From contig JAUVHV010000014.1 in NCBI GenBank assembly GCA_030593065.1, positions 1-44,480 on the forward strand: DNA of 44,480 nucleotides, given 5' to 3'. The notes under the pieces are model-generated. The model saw only the letters and a list, made by a program, of their open reading frames with translations, was not told where the DNA came from and searched no databases. Numbering within the stretch: position 1 is the first letter of the stretch; each line of letters starts with the position of its first letter. Position numbers and translations under genes: made by a program. This stretch comes from Candidatus Omnitrophota bacterium. Lineage in GTDB: Bacteria > Omnitrophota > Gorgyraeia > JABMRG01. This document shows positions 35,659-44,480 of the stretch, one piece after another.

Positions 35659-36885
35659 TTACTTTAAATTGCTGATAATATCCGCGAATATTTTTGTCGT
35701 ATTAATCAAACTCTTTATATAAACAAACTCATTATCAGAGTGGGCCGAGCCCGCACCATCTGCTGAATAGCCAAGGCATGGAATACCTTTTCTTATTAAA
35801 AACCTTATATCTGTAGCGCCGGATAAAAGCGCGCACTTTGGTTTTTTCCCTAAGATATTCTTTGCTGACTTCTTAAACTCTTTAAATAATATACTCTTCT
35901 CATCTGAGACTACAGAATCTTCCTCACTCATAAGATGGGCCTCTATATCGAGATATTTGTCTTTCTTTTTCAATTTTCTGATAAGGTTAGATATCTCTTT
36001 TTTTACATCCTCTATATTCTCTTCGGGCAGGAATCTACGGTCTATTGTAAAACACATTCTGTCAGGGACAATATTTGTTTTTTGCCCTCCCCAAACCTCT
36101 CCGCCCATCATCATGGTTGAAAAACGGTTCTTTTGTGACTTGGTAGAAAAACAAGTTTTTCGTTTCTCGATGCTTTTTTTAAGTAATAAAAACTCATTTG
36201 CAACGAAGATCATTTTTTCAAAGGCATTTATACCCTTATATGGTTCACTGCCGTGGCAGGACCTGCCTTTTATCTCTATGTTAAACCATGCAATTCCTTT
36301 GTTTCCGCATGATATGTAATCATTGCAATAACCTTCACTTATGGCATAGTCCGGCTTTATAATATTCTTTCTGACAAGATAGCCAAATCCTGTTCTCCCG
36401 CCTGTCTCTTCATCAGGAGTAAAAGAGAGTTCAATATTGCATTTCGGTTTAATGCCACAAGCGCCAAGTGCCTCTATCGCAATAAGGACAGCTGCTATAT
36501 TGGCCTTCATGTCTTCCGCGCCACGGCCGTAGAGCTTTCCCCGCTTTAGAACAGGCTTAAACGGGTCAGTCTTCCAGCTTGAAGTTGCAGGAACAACATC
36601 ATAATGGCTATTTATATGCAGGGTTCTCTGAGCGTCGACATCCCACCTAGCTATCAGATTTATTCTTTCAGATCCCGCGTTTATCTTATATTTTTTTAGC
36701 TCGCTTTTCGGTGTTATTATACGTTTTGTATCCAGGGCGAGCCTTTTACAATATTTTTCAATAAAGTCGGTTATTTTATCGTAATTCTTACCCGGAGGAT
36801 TATCCGTGGGGATAGAGATGAGCTGCATCGTAAGCTTAATAAGCTTATTTTTATTTTTGTCAATAAATTGAAGAACCTGATCCAT
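35659..36885 (-). CDS. M20-family metallopeptidase (ArgE/DapE/aminoacylase-like)
   Basis: A 408-residue zinc amidohydrolase with all the catalytic marks: the first metal His94 and general-base-guiding Asp96 in [10 protein letters not shown], the bridging Asp125 in [12 protein letters not shown], and Glu159-Glu160 in TPDEETGG. A dimerisation lid domain occupies about 185-300. Relatives remove acyl or succinyl groups from amino acids or cut small peptides. It sits inside the trp operon between trpF and trpB, 35 bp after trpF and 10 bp before trpB, with GAGGA 6 nt before its ATG. The place is unusual; the substrate is unknown, and an N-acyl amino acid is only a guess. Confidence 0.9.
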   Translation of the reverse strand: MDQVLQFIDKNKNKLIKLTMQLISIPTDNPPGKNYDKITDFIEKYCKRLALDTKRIITPKSELKKYKINAGSERINLIARWDVDAQRTLHINSHYDVVPATSSWKTDPFKPVLKRGKLYGRGAEDMKANIAAVLIAIEALGACGIKPKCNIELSFTPDEETGGRTGFGYLVRKNIIKPDYAISEGYCNDYISCGNKGIAWFNIEIKGRSCHGSEPYKGINAFEKMIFVANEFLLLKKSIEKRKTCFSTKSQKNRFSTMMMGGEVWGGQKTNIVPDRMCFTIDRRFLPEENIEDVKKEISNLIRKLKKKDKYLDIEAHLMSEEDSVVSDEKSILFKEFKKSAKNILGKKPKCALLSGATDIRFLIRKGIPCLGYSADGAGSAHSDNEFVYIKSLINTTKIFADIISNLK

Positions 36886-36920
36886 GCTCTATCCTCATAT
36901 CGTGGGATTAAGTTACAATG

Positions 36921-37553
36921 TTAAGACTTGATCCCATAGCTTTTAGCATTTTGGATAAATCTTATAACCAATTCCGCGTCTTTTTTACCAGGCTCTTTTT
37001 CAACACCGCTTGAAACATCCACACAGAATGGTCTTGCCTTTTCCACAGCTTCTCCTACATTATCAGGTTTTAAACCCCCTGATAAAAATATAGGTATGTT
37101 AAACTGCCCTACCTTAGATGCAAGGCCTAAGTCAAAACTCTTACCCGTACCACCATATTGACCTTGTTTAAAAGTATCAAGTAAGGCAAAATCGATATTA
37201 TCAAAAGCCTTAATAGGTGTAATAGATGCTTCATCCTTTATTCGAAAAGCCTTTATAATCTTTTTTGGCCTGAAGTAGCCGCAATATTCGGAAGTCTCAT
37301 CTCCATGGAATTGCAACAGATCAACCCTGCCTATTTTATCCACAACTTCCAGAACTTTCTCTTTTGCCTCATTGACAAAGAGAGCTACTATTTTCACAGA
37401 TGGAGATAGTGCGGCAATAATATCTCTGGCCTTTTTCGGATCGATTCTCCTTGGGCTATCAGCAAATACAAAACCCGCAAAATCCGCCCCGCAATTTTGT
37501 GCCGTCTGCGCGTCTTCTAAGTTTGTAATGCCGCATATCTTTACCTTTACCAT
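36921..37553 (-). CDS. trpF: Phosphoribosylanthranilate isomerase
   Basis: A TIM-barrel isomerase for the third tryptophan step. VKICGITN (catalytic Cys7) opens it; LLQFHGDE, LLDTF and FLSGGLKPDNV follow, and VDVSSGVE is near the C-terminus. I use the ATG at 37553, just after the trpC stop, with AGGG 7 nt upstream. The frame stays open to 37574 but that extension would overlap trpC. This gives 210 residues. Since hisA is also present as a separate gene, TrpF need not serve histidine synthesis. Confidence 0.95.
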   Translation of the reverse strand: MVKVKICGITNLEDAQTAQNCGADFAGFVFADSPRRIDPKKARDIIAALSPSVKIVALFVNEAKEKVLEVVDKIGRVDLLQFHGDETSEYCGYFRPKKIIKAFRIKDEASITPIKAFDNIDFALLDTFKQGQYGGTGKSFDLGLASKVGQFNIPIFLSGGLKPDNVGEAVEKARPFCVDVSSGVEKEPGKKDAELVIRFIQNAKSYGIKS

Positions 37554-37554
37554 G

Positions 37555-38334
37555 TCACTTCCCTGTAAACTCACGTACCTTCTTGCCTATATCCTCGGCA
37601 TCCATAAACGCCTCACCAATCAGTACGGCGCTTGCGCCAATACTCTTTAAAAAGAGGATATCAGAACGGGTACGTATACCACTCTCGCTAACAATAATCT
37701 TGCCGCTTGGTACCAAGCCTATAAGATTTTCTGTTGTGCTTTTACTAAGCTTAGAAGTATTAAGGTCCCTGTTATTTATACCTATTATATCCTGTCTTGC
37801 GCTTATTGCCTTTTCCAGTTCTTCCTTGCTGTGTGCTTCACATAAAACCGTCATATTTAATAATTTCGCAAGGCTGGAAAGCTTAACAATCTCTTCTTTT
37901 GAAAGGATGTCAGTAATAAGTAAAATAGCATCAGCTTCAGCCAAAGCAGATTCATATACCTGATATTCATCTATGATGAAGTCCTTCCTTAATACCGGCA
38001 GATTTGTAACTTTTCTTACCTCTTTTATATAGCTGAGCTTACCCTTAAAAAAATTCTCTTCTGTTAATACTGAAATTGCCGCTGCGCCATTTATCTGGTA
38101 CTCTTTGGCAATGCTCTTTGGATCAAACTTCTCTCGTATAACACCTCTCGTCGGTGATGCTTTCTTTATCTCTGCTATAATGTTTATATCATGGGATTGG
38201 CTTATAGCATGTTTAAAGTTACGCCTTAGAATATTCTTTTTTGAAAGCTGATGCTTAATATACTCAAGCGACATTACCTTCTTTGATTGATTGATGCGTG
38301 CCCTTTTTGCTTTTATAATATCTGAAAGTATCAT
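37555..38334 (-). CDS. trpC: Indole-3-glycerol phosphate synthase
   Basis: It closes the indole ring in the fourth tryptophan step. The 259-residue barrel has AEIKKASPTRG near residue 55, LRKDFIIDEYQVYES, ADAILLI, GINNRDL, VSESGIRTRSD and LIGEAFM in the expected order. It overlaps trpD by 4 bp and is separated from trpF by 1 bp, so translation of the three is probably coupled. It is not fused to trpF as in enteric bacteria. Confidence 0.97.
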   Translation of the reverse strand: MILSDIIKAKRARINQSKKVMSLEYIKHQLSKKNILRRNFKHAISQSHDINIIAEIKKASPTRGVIREKFDPKSIAKEYQINGAAAISVLTEENFFKGKLSYIKEVRKVTNLPVLRKDFIIDEYQVYESALAEADAILLITDILSKEEIVKLSSLAKLLNMTVLCEAHSKEELEKAISARQDIIGINNRDLNTSKLSKSTTENLIGLVPSGKIIVSESGIRTRSDILFLKSIGASAVLIGEAFMDAEDIGKKVREFTGK

Positions 38335-39380
38335 CTCTTTGTAAAAGCCTTAAGCCGGTTAAGTTTATCAAGCGCTATACCTGAATCGATAGAACATCTT
38401 GCCATCTTGAGCGCCTCTTTAACATTAACGGCTTTTTCCGCCGCAAGAAGCCCATACGCGGCATTTACTAATACCACATCACGCTTAGCGCCCTTTGTGC
38501 CTTTTAGCACAGAAATAACTATTTTAGAATTTTTTACCGCGTCTCCACCACGGATATCTTTTAAATCCGCTCTTTTAAAACCAAATTGTTCGGGCCTTAT
38601 CCGATAGGTTTTAACTCTTCTGCCCCTTAGTTCAGATATCTGTGTAGGGCCTGTAATCGATATCTCATCGAGTGTATCTAAGCCATATACAACAAAAGCT
38701 CTTTTTAGGCCGAGCTTACCAAGCACTTTTGCCATTACCTCTGTAAGATCCTTGTTATAAACTCCTAACACCTGACAGGTCGCGTTCGCAGGATTTGAAA
38801 GAGGGCCTAATATATTAAATATTGTTCTTATACCTATCGCCTTCCTAACACCCGCGGCATATTTCATAGCCCTATGAAAGCGCGGAGCATAAATAAAACC
38901 TATACCAATACGCTTGATGCACTCCTTTACCCTTGAAGGCGAAAGATCAAGATTGACTCCTAAGGCTTCCAAGACATCTGCCGAACCACACACGCTTGAT
39001 ACAGAGCGATTGCCATGTTTTGCAACCTTAATACCGCAACCGGCAATAACAAACGCGGCCGTAGTTGATATATTGAATGTATTAGTACCGCTTCCTCCCG
39101 TACCACAGGTATCAAGGATGGCCTCTTTTTCTATATTATTTTCATCACAGCCGATATTAACGTTATCTTGCACATCAATTGTATGAGCAAATCTCCTCAT
39201 AATCTTTGCGGCAGCTGTAATCTCTGTAACTGTCTCGCCTTTCATGCGTAGGCCAGTAATAAACGCGCTGATCTGTGAAGGATCTGCCTTTCCGCTCATG
39301 ATCTCAGAAAAGGCTATCTCCATTTCAAGCGTAGTCAGCCCCTTCCGTCCTACTACTTTTTTTATTACATCTTTTATCAT
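38331..39380 (-). CDS. trpD: Anthranilate phosphoribosyltransferase
   Basis: It joins anthranilate to PRPP. The PRPP loop GTGGSGTNTFNIST is at 93-106, followed by KHGNRSVSS and GVRKAIGIRTIFNILGPLSNPA. I start it at the ATG at 39380, which overlaps the trpG stop as ATGA with GAGGA upstream. The frame is open to 39470, but that would overlap 94 bp of trpG and add a non-conserved tail. This gives 349 residues, normal for the family. A short acidic insertion (about 70-87) precedes the PRPP loop. Confidence 0.96.
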   Translation of the reverse strand: MIKDVIKKVVGRKGLTTLEMEIAFSEIMSGKADPSQISAFITGLRMKGETVTEITAAAKIMRRFAHTIDVQDNVNIGCDENNIEKEAILDTCGTGGSGTNTFNISTTAAFVIAGCGIKVAKHGNRSVSSVCGSADVLEALGVNLDLSPSRVKECIKRIGIGFIYAPRFHRAMKYAAGVRKAIGIRTIFNILGPLSNPANATCQVLGVYNKDLTEVMAKVLGKLGLKRAFVVYGLDTLDEISITGPTQISELRGRRVKTYRIRPEQFGFKRADLKDIRGGDAVKNSKIVISVLKGTKGAKRDVVLVNAAYGLLAAEKAVNVKEALKMARCSIDSGIALDKLNRLKAFTKR

Positions 39381-39946
39381 TTTATAATCCTCATAAAATT
39401 CTTTAATATTTTTTTGCCCTCGCTTGTCAGGATTGACTCTGGGTGAAATTGTACTCCCCATACCATACAATCTTTATGCTTTATTCCCATTATCTCATTC
39501 TCTTTGGTCCTGGCAATAATCTCCAGGCATTCAGGAAGGCTTCTCTTTTCAATAATCAATGAATGGTATCTTGTCGCAATAAAAGGATTCTTGATGCCAC
39601 TGAATATTTCCTTTTTATTATGATATATCAGAGATGTCTTCCCGTGCATAAGGCGCTTCGCGTTTATTATCTTTGCTCCGAAAACCTCTCCTATGCACTG
39701 ATGGCCTAAACAGACACCAAGTATCGGTATTACACTGGCAAACTCTTTTATAACCCTCTTTGATATACCTGCGTCATCCGGCCTCCCTGGGCCAGGTGAT
39801 ATAACTATATGTTTAGGCTTAAGCTTTTTAATCTGCGGTAGGGTTATCTTATCATTTCTATAAACCCTCAATACCGCGCCCAACTCGCCAAAATACTGCG
39901 CCAGGTTATAGGTAAAAGAATCATAATTATCAATTAATAGTATCAT
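39377..39946 (-). CDS. trpG: Anthranilate synthase component II (glutamine amidotransferase)
   Basis: It supplies ammonia from glutamine to TrpE. The class I amidotransferase triad is visible: Cys79 in GVCLGHQ, and His168 and Glu170 in QFHPES. IDNYDSFTYNL at the start and SPGPGRPDDAG are typical of TrpG/PabA. The 189 residues are normal. It lies 6 bp after trpE; a dual role in folate synthesis (PabA) is possible because the proteins are often shared. Confidence 0.96.
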   Translation of the reverse strand: MILLIDNYDSFTYNLAQYFGELGAVLRVYRNDKITLPQIKKLKPKHIVISPGPGRPDDAGISKRVIKEFASVIPILGVCLGHQCIGEVFGAKIINAKRLMHGKTSLIYHNKKEIFSGIKNPFIATRYHSLIIEKRSLPECLEIIARTKENEIMGIKHKDCMVWGVQFHPESILTSEGKKILKNFMRIIK

Positions 39947-39952
39947 ATCATC

Positions 39953-41434
39953 TTACCCGCACCTGGCAATAGCTACAGCCTTGAGCATGCCTTTTGCCTT
40001 GTTTATGCTCTCCTGATACTCTTTTGCGGGTACTGAATCCGCAACAATGCCAGCCCCTGCCTGAATATAAGCCTTGTTATCTTTAAGCAATATTGTCCGT
40101 ATAGTAATACATGTATCCAGGTTTCCCGAAAAAGAAAGATACCCCACACAGCCTGCATATGGGCCTCTTTTTGTCGTTTCAAGCTCATCTATAATCTCCA
40201 TTGCGCGAATCTTGGGCGCGCCTGCTACTGTTCCCGCGGGAAATGACGCCTTTAAAAGGCCTAGCGCGTTCGAATCGGGTAAGAGCCTACCCACGCAATC
40301 ACTGACTATATGCATTACATGAGAATACCTTTCAATAACCATAAACTCGTTTATTCTTACACTACCCGGAACACAAACCCGGCCTAAATCATTCCTGCCT
40401 AAGTCAACAAGCATAAGATGCTCTGCCCGTTCTTTTGGGTCAGAAAGTAATTCTTTTTCTAAAAGCTTATCAGCTTTTTCACCTTTACCCCTTGGCCTTG
40501 TGCCTGCTATAGGACGCACCTCCGCGATACCATCTTCGCCGCGAACCATAATCTCGGGAGAAGAACCTACAAGCTTAAAATCCTTAAATGAAATATAGAA
40601 CATATATGGTGACGGATTTACAAAACGGAGTGCCCTGTATATATCAATTGGGTTTTTATTATAAACTGTCTCCAGCCTCTGTGAAAGGACAACCTGTATA
40701 ATATCACCTGCCTTAATATATTCTTTTGCTTTCAAAACGCTTTTTTCAAAATCGATTCTCCTGATATTTGATTTAAATTTTATTGGCTTTGCTTTCCTTT
40801 TAAGCGGCTCTAAATTTTGCCTAAGCGGTTTATTAAGCTTTATGACTAAATTATCTATCTTCCGAACAGCATCTTTGTACGCGCGGTTAATAGAAGAATT
40901 AGCGCTGCTTTTTATGTGCGCGTTTGAAACAACTTTTATCGTATGGCTTACCCGATCAAAAATAAGCAGTGTGTCCGCAAGCATAAGCCTTAAGCCGGGT
41001 AAACCTAAATCATTTTTACAGGTATCCGGTATATTTTCTATAAAACGAATAAGATCATAACCCATGAAACCTACCAATCCGCCACAAAACCTGGGTAGGC
41101 CTTTGACTTTAACAAACTTAAAGCCCTTCATAAATTTATTAATATCATCAAACGGGTTCGTAGCACTCTTTCTAACCGCCTTGCCCTTCTCTATTATTTT
41201 GACAGACCCCCCCTTAGACTCAATAACAACTGATGGGTTACTGCCCAAGAATGAGTAACGGCCAATCTTCTCACCACCCTCCATAGATTCAAAAAGAAAA
41301 GAGTTCTTCTTATCATCTATCTTTAAAAACGCGGATAAAGGCGTATTAAGGTCAGCGGAGATCTCCGCATAGACAGGTATAACATTGCCTCTCTTCGTTA
41401 ATCTAATAAACTCTTCTTTTTCTGGATAATACAT
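39953..41434 (-). CDS. trpE: Anthranilate synthase component I
   Basis: It converts chorismate to anthranilate with TrpG. The 493-residue protein has the N-terminal feedback-site text FLFESMEGGEKIGRYSFLG, which resembles the LLES tryptophan-binding motif. The C-terminal catalytic part has PSPYMFYISFKDF, GSSPEIMVR, RPIAGTRPRG, DLGRNDLGRV and GTVAGAPKIRAMEIIDELE. Feedback inhibition by tryptophan is therefore likely. It overlaps hisI by 1 bp, joining the his and trp sections. Confidence 0.97.
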   Translation of the reverse strand: MYYPEKEEFIRLTKRGNVIPVYAEISADLNTPLSAFLKIDDKKNSFLFESMEGGEKIGRYSFLGSNPSVVIESKGGSVKIIEKGKAVRKSATNPFDDINKFMKGFKFVKVKGLPRFCGGLVGFMGYDLIRFIENIPDTCKNDLGLPGLRLMLADTLLIFDRVSHTIKVVSNAHIKSSANSSINRAYKDAVRKIDNLVIKLNKPLRQNLEPLKRKAKPIKFKSNIRRIDFEKSVLKAKEYIKAGDIIQVVLSQRLETVYNKNPIDIYRALRFVNPSPYMFYISFKDFKLVGSSPEIMVRGEDGIAEVRPIAGTRPRGKGEKADKLLEKELLSDPKERAEHLMLVDLGRNDLGRVCVPGSVRINEFMVIERYSHVMHIVSDCVGRLLPDSNALGLLKASFPAGTVAGAPKIRAMEIIDELETTKRGPYAGCVGYLSFSGNLDTCITIRTILLKDNKAYIQAGAGIVADSVPAKEYQESINKAKGMLKAVAIARCG

Positions 41435-41805
41435 CAGTAAACTTTCTTTGGGTCAAAGACCTTTTTCCCCTTTAGCATTAATCTGCCTGACTTAAACTCA
41501 CGATAAAAACAGCTCTTATACCCTGTGTGGCACGCGCCACCAAGCTGCTCTATCTTTATAAGCAGGCAATCCATGTCACAATCAACATATATAGCCTTTA
41601 CTTTCTGGGTATGGCCTGAAGACTCTCCCTTAAGCCACATCTTCTTTCTTGAGCGGCTGTAATAATTACATTTTCTTGTTTTAAGGGTCTTTTTAACCGC
41701 CTCCTTATTCATATACGCGACCATTAATACTTCACCAGTCTTATAGTCCTGCGTTATCGCGGGAATAAGCCCATCTGTAAACTTTAATCTATCTATCAGG
41801 CTCAT
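41434..41805 (-). CDS. hisI: Phosphoribosyl-AMP cyclohydrolase
   Basis: It opens the purine ring of PR-AMP in histidine synthesis. The 123-residue protein is the cyclohydrolase domain only: [23 protein letters not shown](S)SGH, and the metal-binding CDMDCLL and [13 protein letters not shown] motifs. There is no fused HisE pyrophosphohydrolase, so hisE must be elsewhere. It overlaps hisF by 4 bp and trpE by 1 bp. Confidence 0.96.
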   Translation of the reverse strand: MSLIDRLKFTDGLIPAITQDYKTGEVLMVAYMNKEAVKKTLKTRKCNYYSRSRKKMWLKGESSGHTQKVKAIYVDCDMDCLLIKIEQLGGACHTGYKSCFYREFKSGRLMLKGKKVFDPKKVY

Positions 41806-42557
41806 AATCTTACCTCAACTCCTTTTTCTTTTAAAAACTCTTTTGCCTCTTTTATTGTGTACTCTTTAAAATGAAATATACTTGCTGCCAGGGCAGCATC
41901 GGCTTTGCCCTCAACCAGGACTTTAAGCAAATGCTCCAAATTGCCCGCTCCGCCTGACGCAATAATAGGAATATTTATGGCCTCTGATATAGAACGCGTA
42001 AGCTCTATATCAAAACCCGCCTTTGTACCATCGCAGTCCATACTGGTCAACAGAATCTCACCCGCACCCAGGCCAGCTACCTCTTTAGCCCACAATATAG
42101 CGTCCTTGCCAGCCGGCCTTCTGCCGCCATGAGTATATACTTCCCAGCCCTTACCCGCTCTCTTAGCATCAATTGCGACAACAATACACTGTGTTCCAAA
42201 TCGGGCTGCTGCCTCTTTTATAAAACCAGGTTCCTGTACTGCTTTCGTGTTTATTGAAACTTTATCAGCGCCCGCCCTTAAAAGCCTTTCTATTGTACTG
42301 AGCTTTTCAATGCCGCCACCTACTGTAAGTGGCATAAAAATATTCTCTGCTGTACGCTTTACTACATCTATAAAGATTGGCCTCTCTTCATGGCTTGCGG
42401 TTATATCCAGAAACACTATCTCATCCGCACCCTCTTTGTCATAAGCCGCTGCTATCTCCGCGGGATCCCCAGCATCACGCAGATTCAAAAACTTTATCCC
42501 TTTGACAACTCTTCCGTCTTTCACATCAAGACAGGGTATGATCCTTTTTGCAAGCAT
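41802..42557 (-). CDS. hisF: Imidazole glycerol phosphate synthase cyclase subunit
   Basis: With HisH it forms IGP and AICAR. The two catalytic aspartates stand at the canonical positions Asp11 ([14 protein letters not shown]) and Asp130 (VVAIDAKR). [15 protein letters not shown] and IIASGGAGN are the other barrel signatures. The 251 residues are normal. It lies 1 bp after hisA and overlaps hisI by 4 bp. Confidence 0.98.
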   Translation of the reverse strand: MLAKRIIPCLDVKDGRVVKGIKFLNLRDAGDPAEIAAAYDKEGADEIVFLDITASHEERPIFIDVVKRTAENIFMPLTVGGGIEKLSTIERLLRAGADKVSINTKAVQEPGFIKEAAARFGTQCIVVAIDAKRAGKGWEVYTHGGRRPAGKDAILWAKEVAGLGAGEILLTSMDCDGTKAGFDIELTRSISEAINIPIIASGGAGNLEHLLKVLVEGKADAALAASIFHFKEYTIKEAKEFLKEKGVEVRL

Positions 42558-42558
42558 G

Positions 42559-43293
42559 CTATCTTTTTTCCTCTGCTATCTGAATTGCTTCCTTCAAATC
42601 AAGCTTCTGCTCATACAAAGCCTTACCGGTAATAACACCGTAAAGGTTTGGCTTCTTTAACGCCTTTAAATCCTTGATGTCCTGCAGGGAAGATATACCA
42701 CCGGATATAATTACCTTTATCGAGACTGCGTCGAGCATCTCTTTAGCAAGATCGATCTGCGGGCTTTCAAGTGTACCATCTTTTAAAACATTTGTATAGA
42801 TTATCATGCCTACACCTAAAGACTCCATTCTCTTTGCAGCCGCAATAGCGCCAATCCCTGTAGATTCTGTCCAGCCTTTGGATACAATAATATCACCTGC
42901 CGCATCTATGCCAACCGCTATCCTATTACTGCCAAAAGCCTTGATAAGCCTTTTAACAAACTCATCATCCTTATACGCTCTGGTACCTATAATCACTCTT
43001 GAGATGCCTTTTGATAATACTCGCTCAACATCCCTCTCTGTCCTCAAGCCCCCGCCGAATTGTATAGGTATATTTATCAAGCTATAAATCTGTTCAACTA
43101 TATCAATATTCTTAGGCTCTCCAGCGAGAGCACCGTCAAGGTCTACTATATGCAATAGCTTAGCACCCATATCCTGCCATCTCCTGGCAACCCCCACAGC
43201 ATCGGCAGAATAGAAAGTCTCCTTATTAAAATCACCCTGTGTAAGCCTGACTACCCTTTTAGAACGTATATCAATCGCTGGTATAATAAGCAT
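42559..43293 (-). CDS. hisA: ProFAR isomerase (HisA)
   Basis: It isomerises ProFAR to PRFAR. The barrel opens with [19 protein letters not shown] (Asp8), has [24 protein letters not shown] and GIDAAGD (Asp130), and ends with SGGISSLQD and [10 protein letters not shown]. The 244 residues fit HisA. A separate trpF in the same operon argues against a bifunctional PriA. It follows hisH with no gap. Confidence 0.97.
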   Translation of the reverse strand: MLIIPAIDIRSKRVVRLTQGDFNKETFYSADAVGVARRWQDMGAKLLHIVDLDGALAGEPKNIDIVEQIYSLINIPIQFGGGLRTERDVERVLSKGISRVIIGTRAYKDDEFVKRLIKAFGSNRIAVGIDAAGDIIVSKGWTESTGIGAIAAAKRMESLGVGMIIYTNVLKDGTLESPQIDLAKEMLDAVSIKVIISGGISSLQDIKDLKALKKPNLYGVITGKALYEQKLDLKEAIQIAEEKR

Positions 43294-43905
43294 TTATAAT
43301 CTCACGAAGTTTTCAATTATTCGTAAACCCTGGCCCTGGCTCTTTTCCGGATGAAACTGCACCGCATAAATATTATCCTTCCAAAGCATTGAGCAGAAAT
43401 TATTACCATAAGCTGTAGTTGTCGCGATAACAGAATCATCTTCAGGTACCACATAATAGGAATGCACAAAATACATGTACGACTCCATGCAAACCTCTTT
43501 AAGCAGGGGGCAATTGTGAGTTGTATGTTTTAATATATTATTCCAACCCATATGCGGTATCTTTATTCCTTCCGCCTTTTCAAAAGGCACAACATCTCCT
43601 TTTATGATGTCAAACCCCTTATACTCACCATCTTCAAAGCTTTTTGTAAAAAGAAGCTGCATGCCTAAGCATATCCCTAAAAAAGGTTTGCCTGATTTAA
43701 TAAAATCTAATATTGCGTTAAGAAGCCCGCGCTTCTCTATCTCATTATACGCATCTTTAAACGCGCCTACTCCGGGAAGTATCAGCTTATCAGCTCGCTT
43801 TACATCATCAGCCATTGAGCTTATCAGAACATCTTCTGCATACAACCCAATGGCATTACTTACAGAGGCAAGATTGCCCATACCGTAATCAACAATCGTA
43901 ATCAC
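43294..43905 (-). CDS. hisH: Imidazole glycerol phosphate synthase glutaminase subunit
   Basis: The glutaminase partner of HisF, giving ammonia through the HisF barrel. The triad is Cys79 in LGICLGMQLLF, with His185 and Glu187 in QFHPEKS. MITIVDYGMGNLASV and LPGVGAF are typical of HisH. The 203 residues are normal. Its ATG overlaps the hisB stop by 4 bp. Confidence 0.97.
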   Translation of the reverse strand: MITIVDYGMGNLASVSNAIGLYAEDVLISSMADDVKRADKLILPGVGAFKDAYNEIEKRGLLNAILDFIKSGKPFLGICLGMQLLFTKSFEDGEYKGFDIIKGDVVPFEKAEGIKIPHMGWNNILKHTTHNCPLLKEVCMESYMYFVHSYYVVPEDDSVIATTTAYGNNFCSMLWKDNIYAVQFHPEKSQGQGLRIIENFVRL

Positions 43906-44480
43906 AGTCTTCCTTTTGTTGAAGGGACATTTTTACCCCGTTTAGGTTCTATTCTCGTTGCTTGAGAAAGAGCTCTGCCAAGTGCCTTAAAGATACTCTC
44001 CAGCACATGGTGAGTATCTTTCCCCCTAATAATATCCACGTGCATATTTATACCGCTGCCTAAAGTAAAGGCCTTTAAAAATTCTTCGCAGTCATTCAGA
44101 TCATATGCCTTAGGGGTTTTCAGCCCTTTTACCATAGTTTTAAAATATAATGACGGCCTGCCACTTATATCAAGGACCACTCTTGCGCGAGATAAGGCCT
44201 CATCCATAGGAACAAAGGACTGGCCAAATCTGCTAATACCTCTTTTTGCGCTTAAGGCGTTTTTAAATACCTGGCCTAAAACAATACCAATATCCTCATT
44301 AGTGTGATGTATATCAACAGATAGATCACCCTTTGCCTTTACATTAAGGTTAAAAAGCCCATGATAAGAGAAAAGCTCAAGCATGTGGTCAAGAAAACCT
44401 ATACCTGTATCTATATTTGCCTTCCCATTCCCATCAAGGTTTAACTTGATAGTAATATCCGTCTCATTAGTTTTACGTTT
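43902..44480 (-). CDS. hisB: Imidazoleglycerol-phosphate dehydratase, 5' end beyond window
   Basis: The frame stays open to the right edge; the first 32 codons in the window read RKTNETDITIKLNLDGNG and TGIGFLDHM, which are conserved IGPD text. The ATG at 44384 is therefore internal (the Met of LDHMLE), and the true start lies a few codons outside. The manganese-binding motif DIHHTNEDIGI and a C-terminal HHVLESIFKALGRAL are present. It has 192 residues in the window against about 195-200 for the family. It is the monofunctional dehydratase, without the phosphatase domain found in enteric HisB. Confidence 0.96.
   Translation of the reverse strand, partial: KRKTNETDITIKLNLDGNGKANIDTGIGFLDHMLELFSYHGLFNLNVKAKGDLSVDIHHTNEDIGIVLGQVFKNALSAKRGISRFGQSFVPMDEALSRARVVLDISGRPSLYFKTMVKGLKTPKAYDLNDCEEFLKAFTLGSGINMHVDIIRGKDTHHVLESIFKALGRALSQATRIEPKRGKNVPSTKGRL

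Noticed and set aside
38331-39470. Long form of trpD starting at 39470
   Set aside because: The extra 30 residues are not TrpD-like and overlap trpG; the ATG at 39380 forms the usual ATGA overlap with GAGGA upstream.
42559-43293. HisA as bifunctional PriA (HisA/TrpF)
   Set aside because: A complete trpF lies in the same operon.
43902-44384. hisB starting at the ATG at 44384
   Set aside because: The frame upstream encodes conserved IGPD residues (KTNETDI, TGIGFLDH), so the ATG is internal and the gene is cut by the window edge.
1-44480. CRISPR arrays, prophage genes, complete insertion sequences, rRNA genes
   Set aside because: I saw no direct-repeat/spacer array, no integrase, transposase or phage structural gene, and no rRNA sequence on either strand.

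Overview
Every gene I can support in this window, including one tRNA, lies on the minus strand, so transcription runs from the high-coordinate end to position 1. The DNA is AT-leaning, tightly packed and rich in 1-4 bp start/stop overlaps. The gene set is a free-standing bacterial biosynthetic core: complete trp genes, part of his, threonine genes, citramalate synthase, phospholipid and cell-envelope genes. The genes are Gram-negative-like, and a very long secreted repeat protein sits at the left edge. Together this suggests a bacterium of a little-cultivated lineage such as Omnitrophota (OP3). That placement is inference from gene style and content; no rRNA is present to test it.

Layout in order of transcription. 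(1) 44480-32110: a his-trp superoperon, hisB(partial)-hisH-hisA-hisF-hisI-trpE-trpG-trpD-trpC-trpF-[M20 peptidase]-trpB-trpA-manC-ruvX, closed by a long hairpin element (copy C). (2) 31917-30032: an M16 peptidase and rpe, followed by hairpin element copy B. (3) 29834-22625: pgm-lepA-lepB-[CsgG-like protein with zinc ribbons]-pgsA-der-plsY, ending at a probable Rho-independent terminator. (4) 22288-22624: a 337 bp gene-free stretch with a decayed inverted repeat and a consensus promoter that would give a nearly leaderless gpsA mRNA. (5) 22287-16294: gpsA, tRNA-Pro(GGG), then hom-thrC-apgM-type homoserine kinase-lysC, followed by hairpin element copy A. (6) 16102-5277: cimA-valS-rluB-nadC-uvrB-birA-coaX and an lgt gene whose C-terminus is a GspG-like pseudopilin domain. 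(7) 5035-1: a secreted giant YD-repeat protein with its own promoter. It is open to the window edge.

How the genes work together. Block 5 makes threonine from aspartate (asd is not in the window). The homoserine kinase step is probably done by the alkaline-phosphatase-superfamily enzyme. Block 6 opens with citramalate synthase, which makes 2-oxobutyrate for isoleucine from pyruvate, next to valyl-tRNA synthetase. PlsY, GpsA and PgsA form a phospholipid set; Lgt and signal peptidase I serve export.

The most unusual items are: a family of three hairpin elements (about 100-120 bp) with a conserved core and different but self-complementary outer stems, each directly after the last gene of a block; the Lgt-pseudopilin fusion; the exported protein with two zinc ribbons; and two near-identical promoters (TTGACT-17-TATACT), one carrying an 18 bp palindrome in front of the giant secreted gene.
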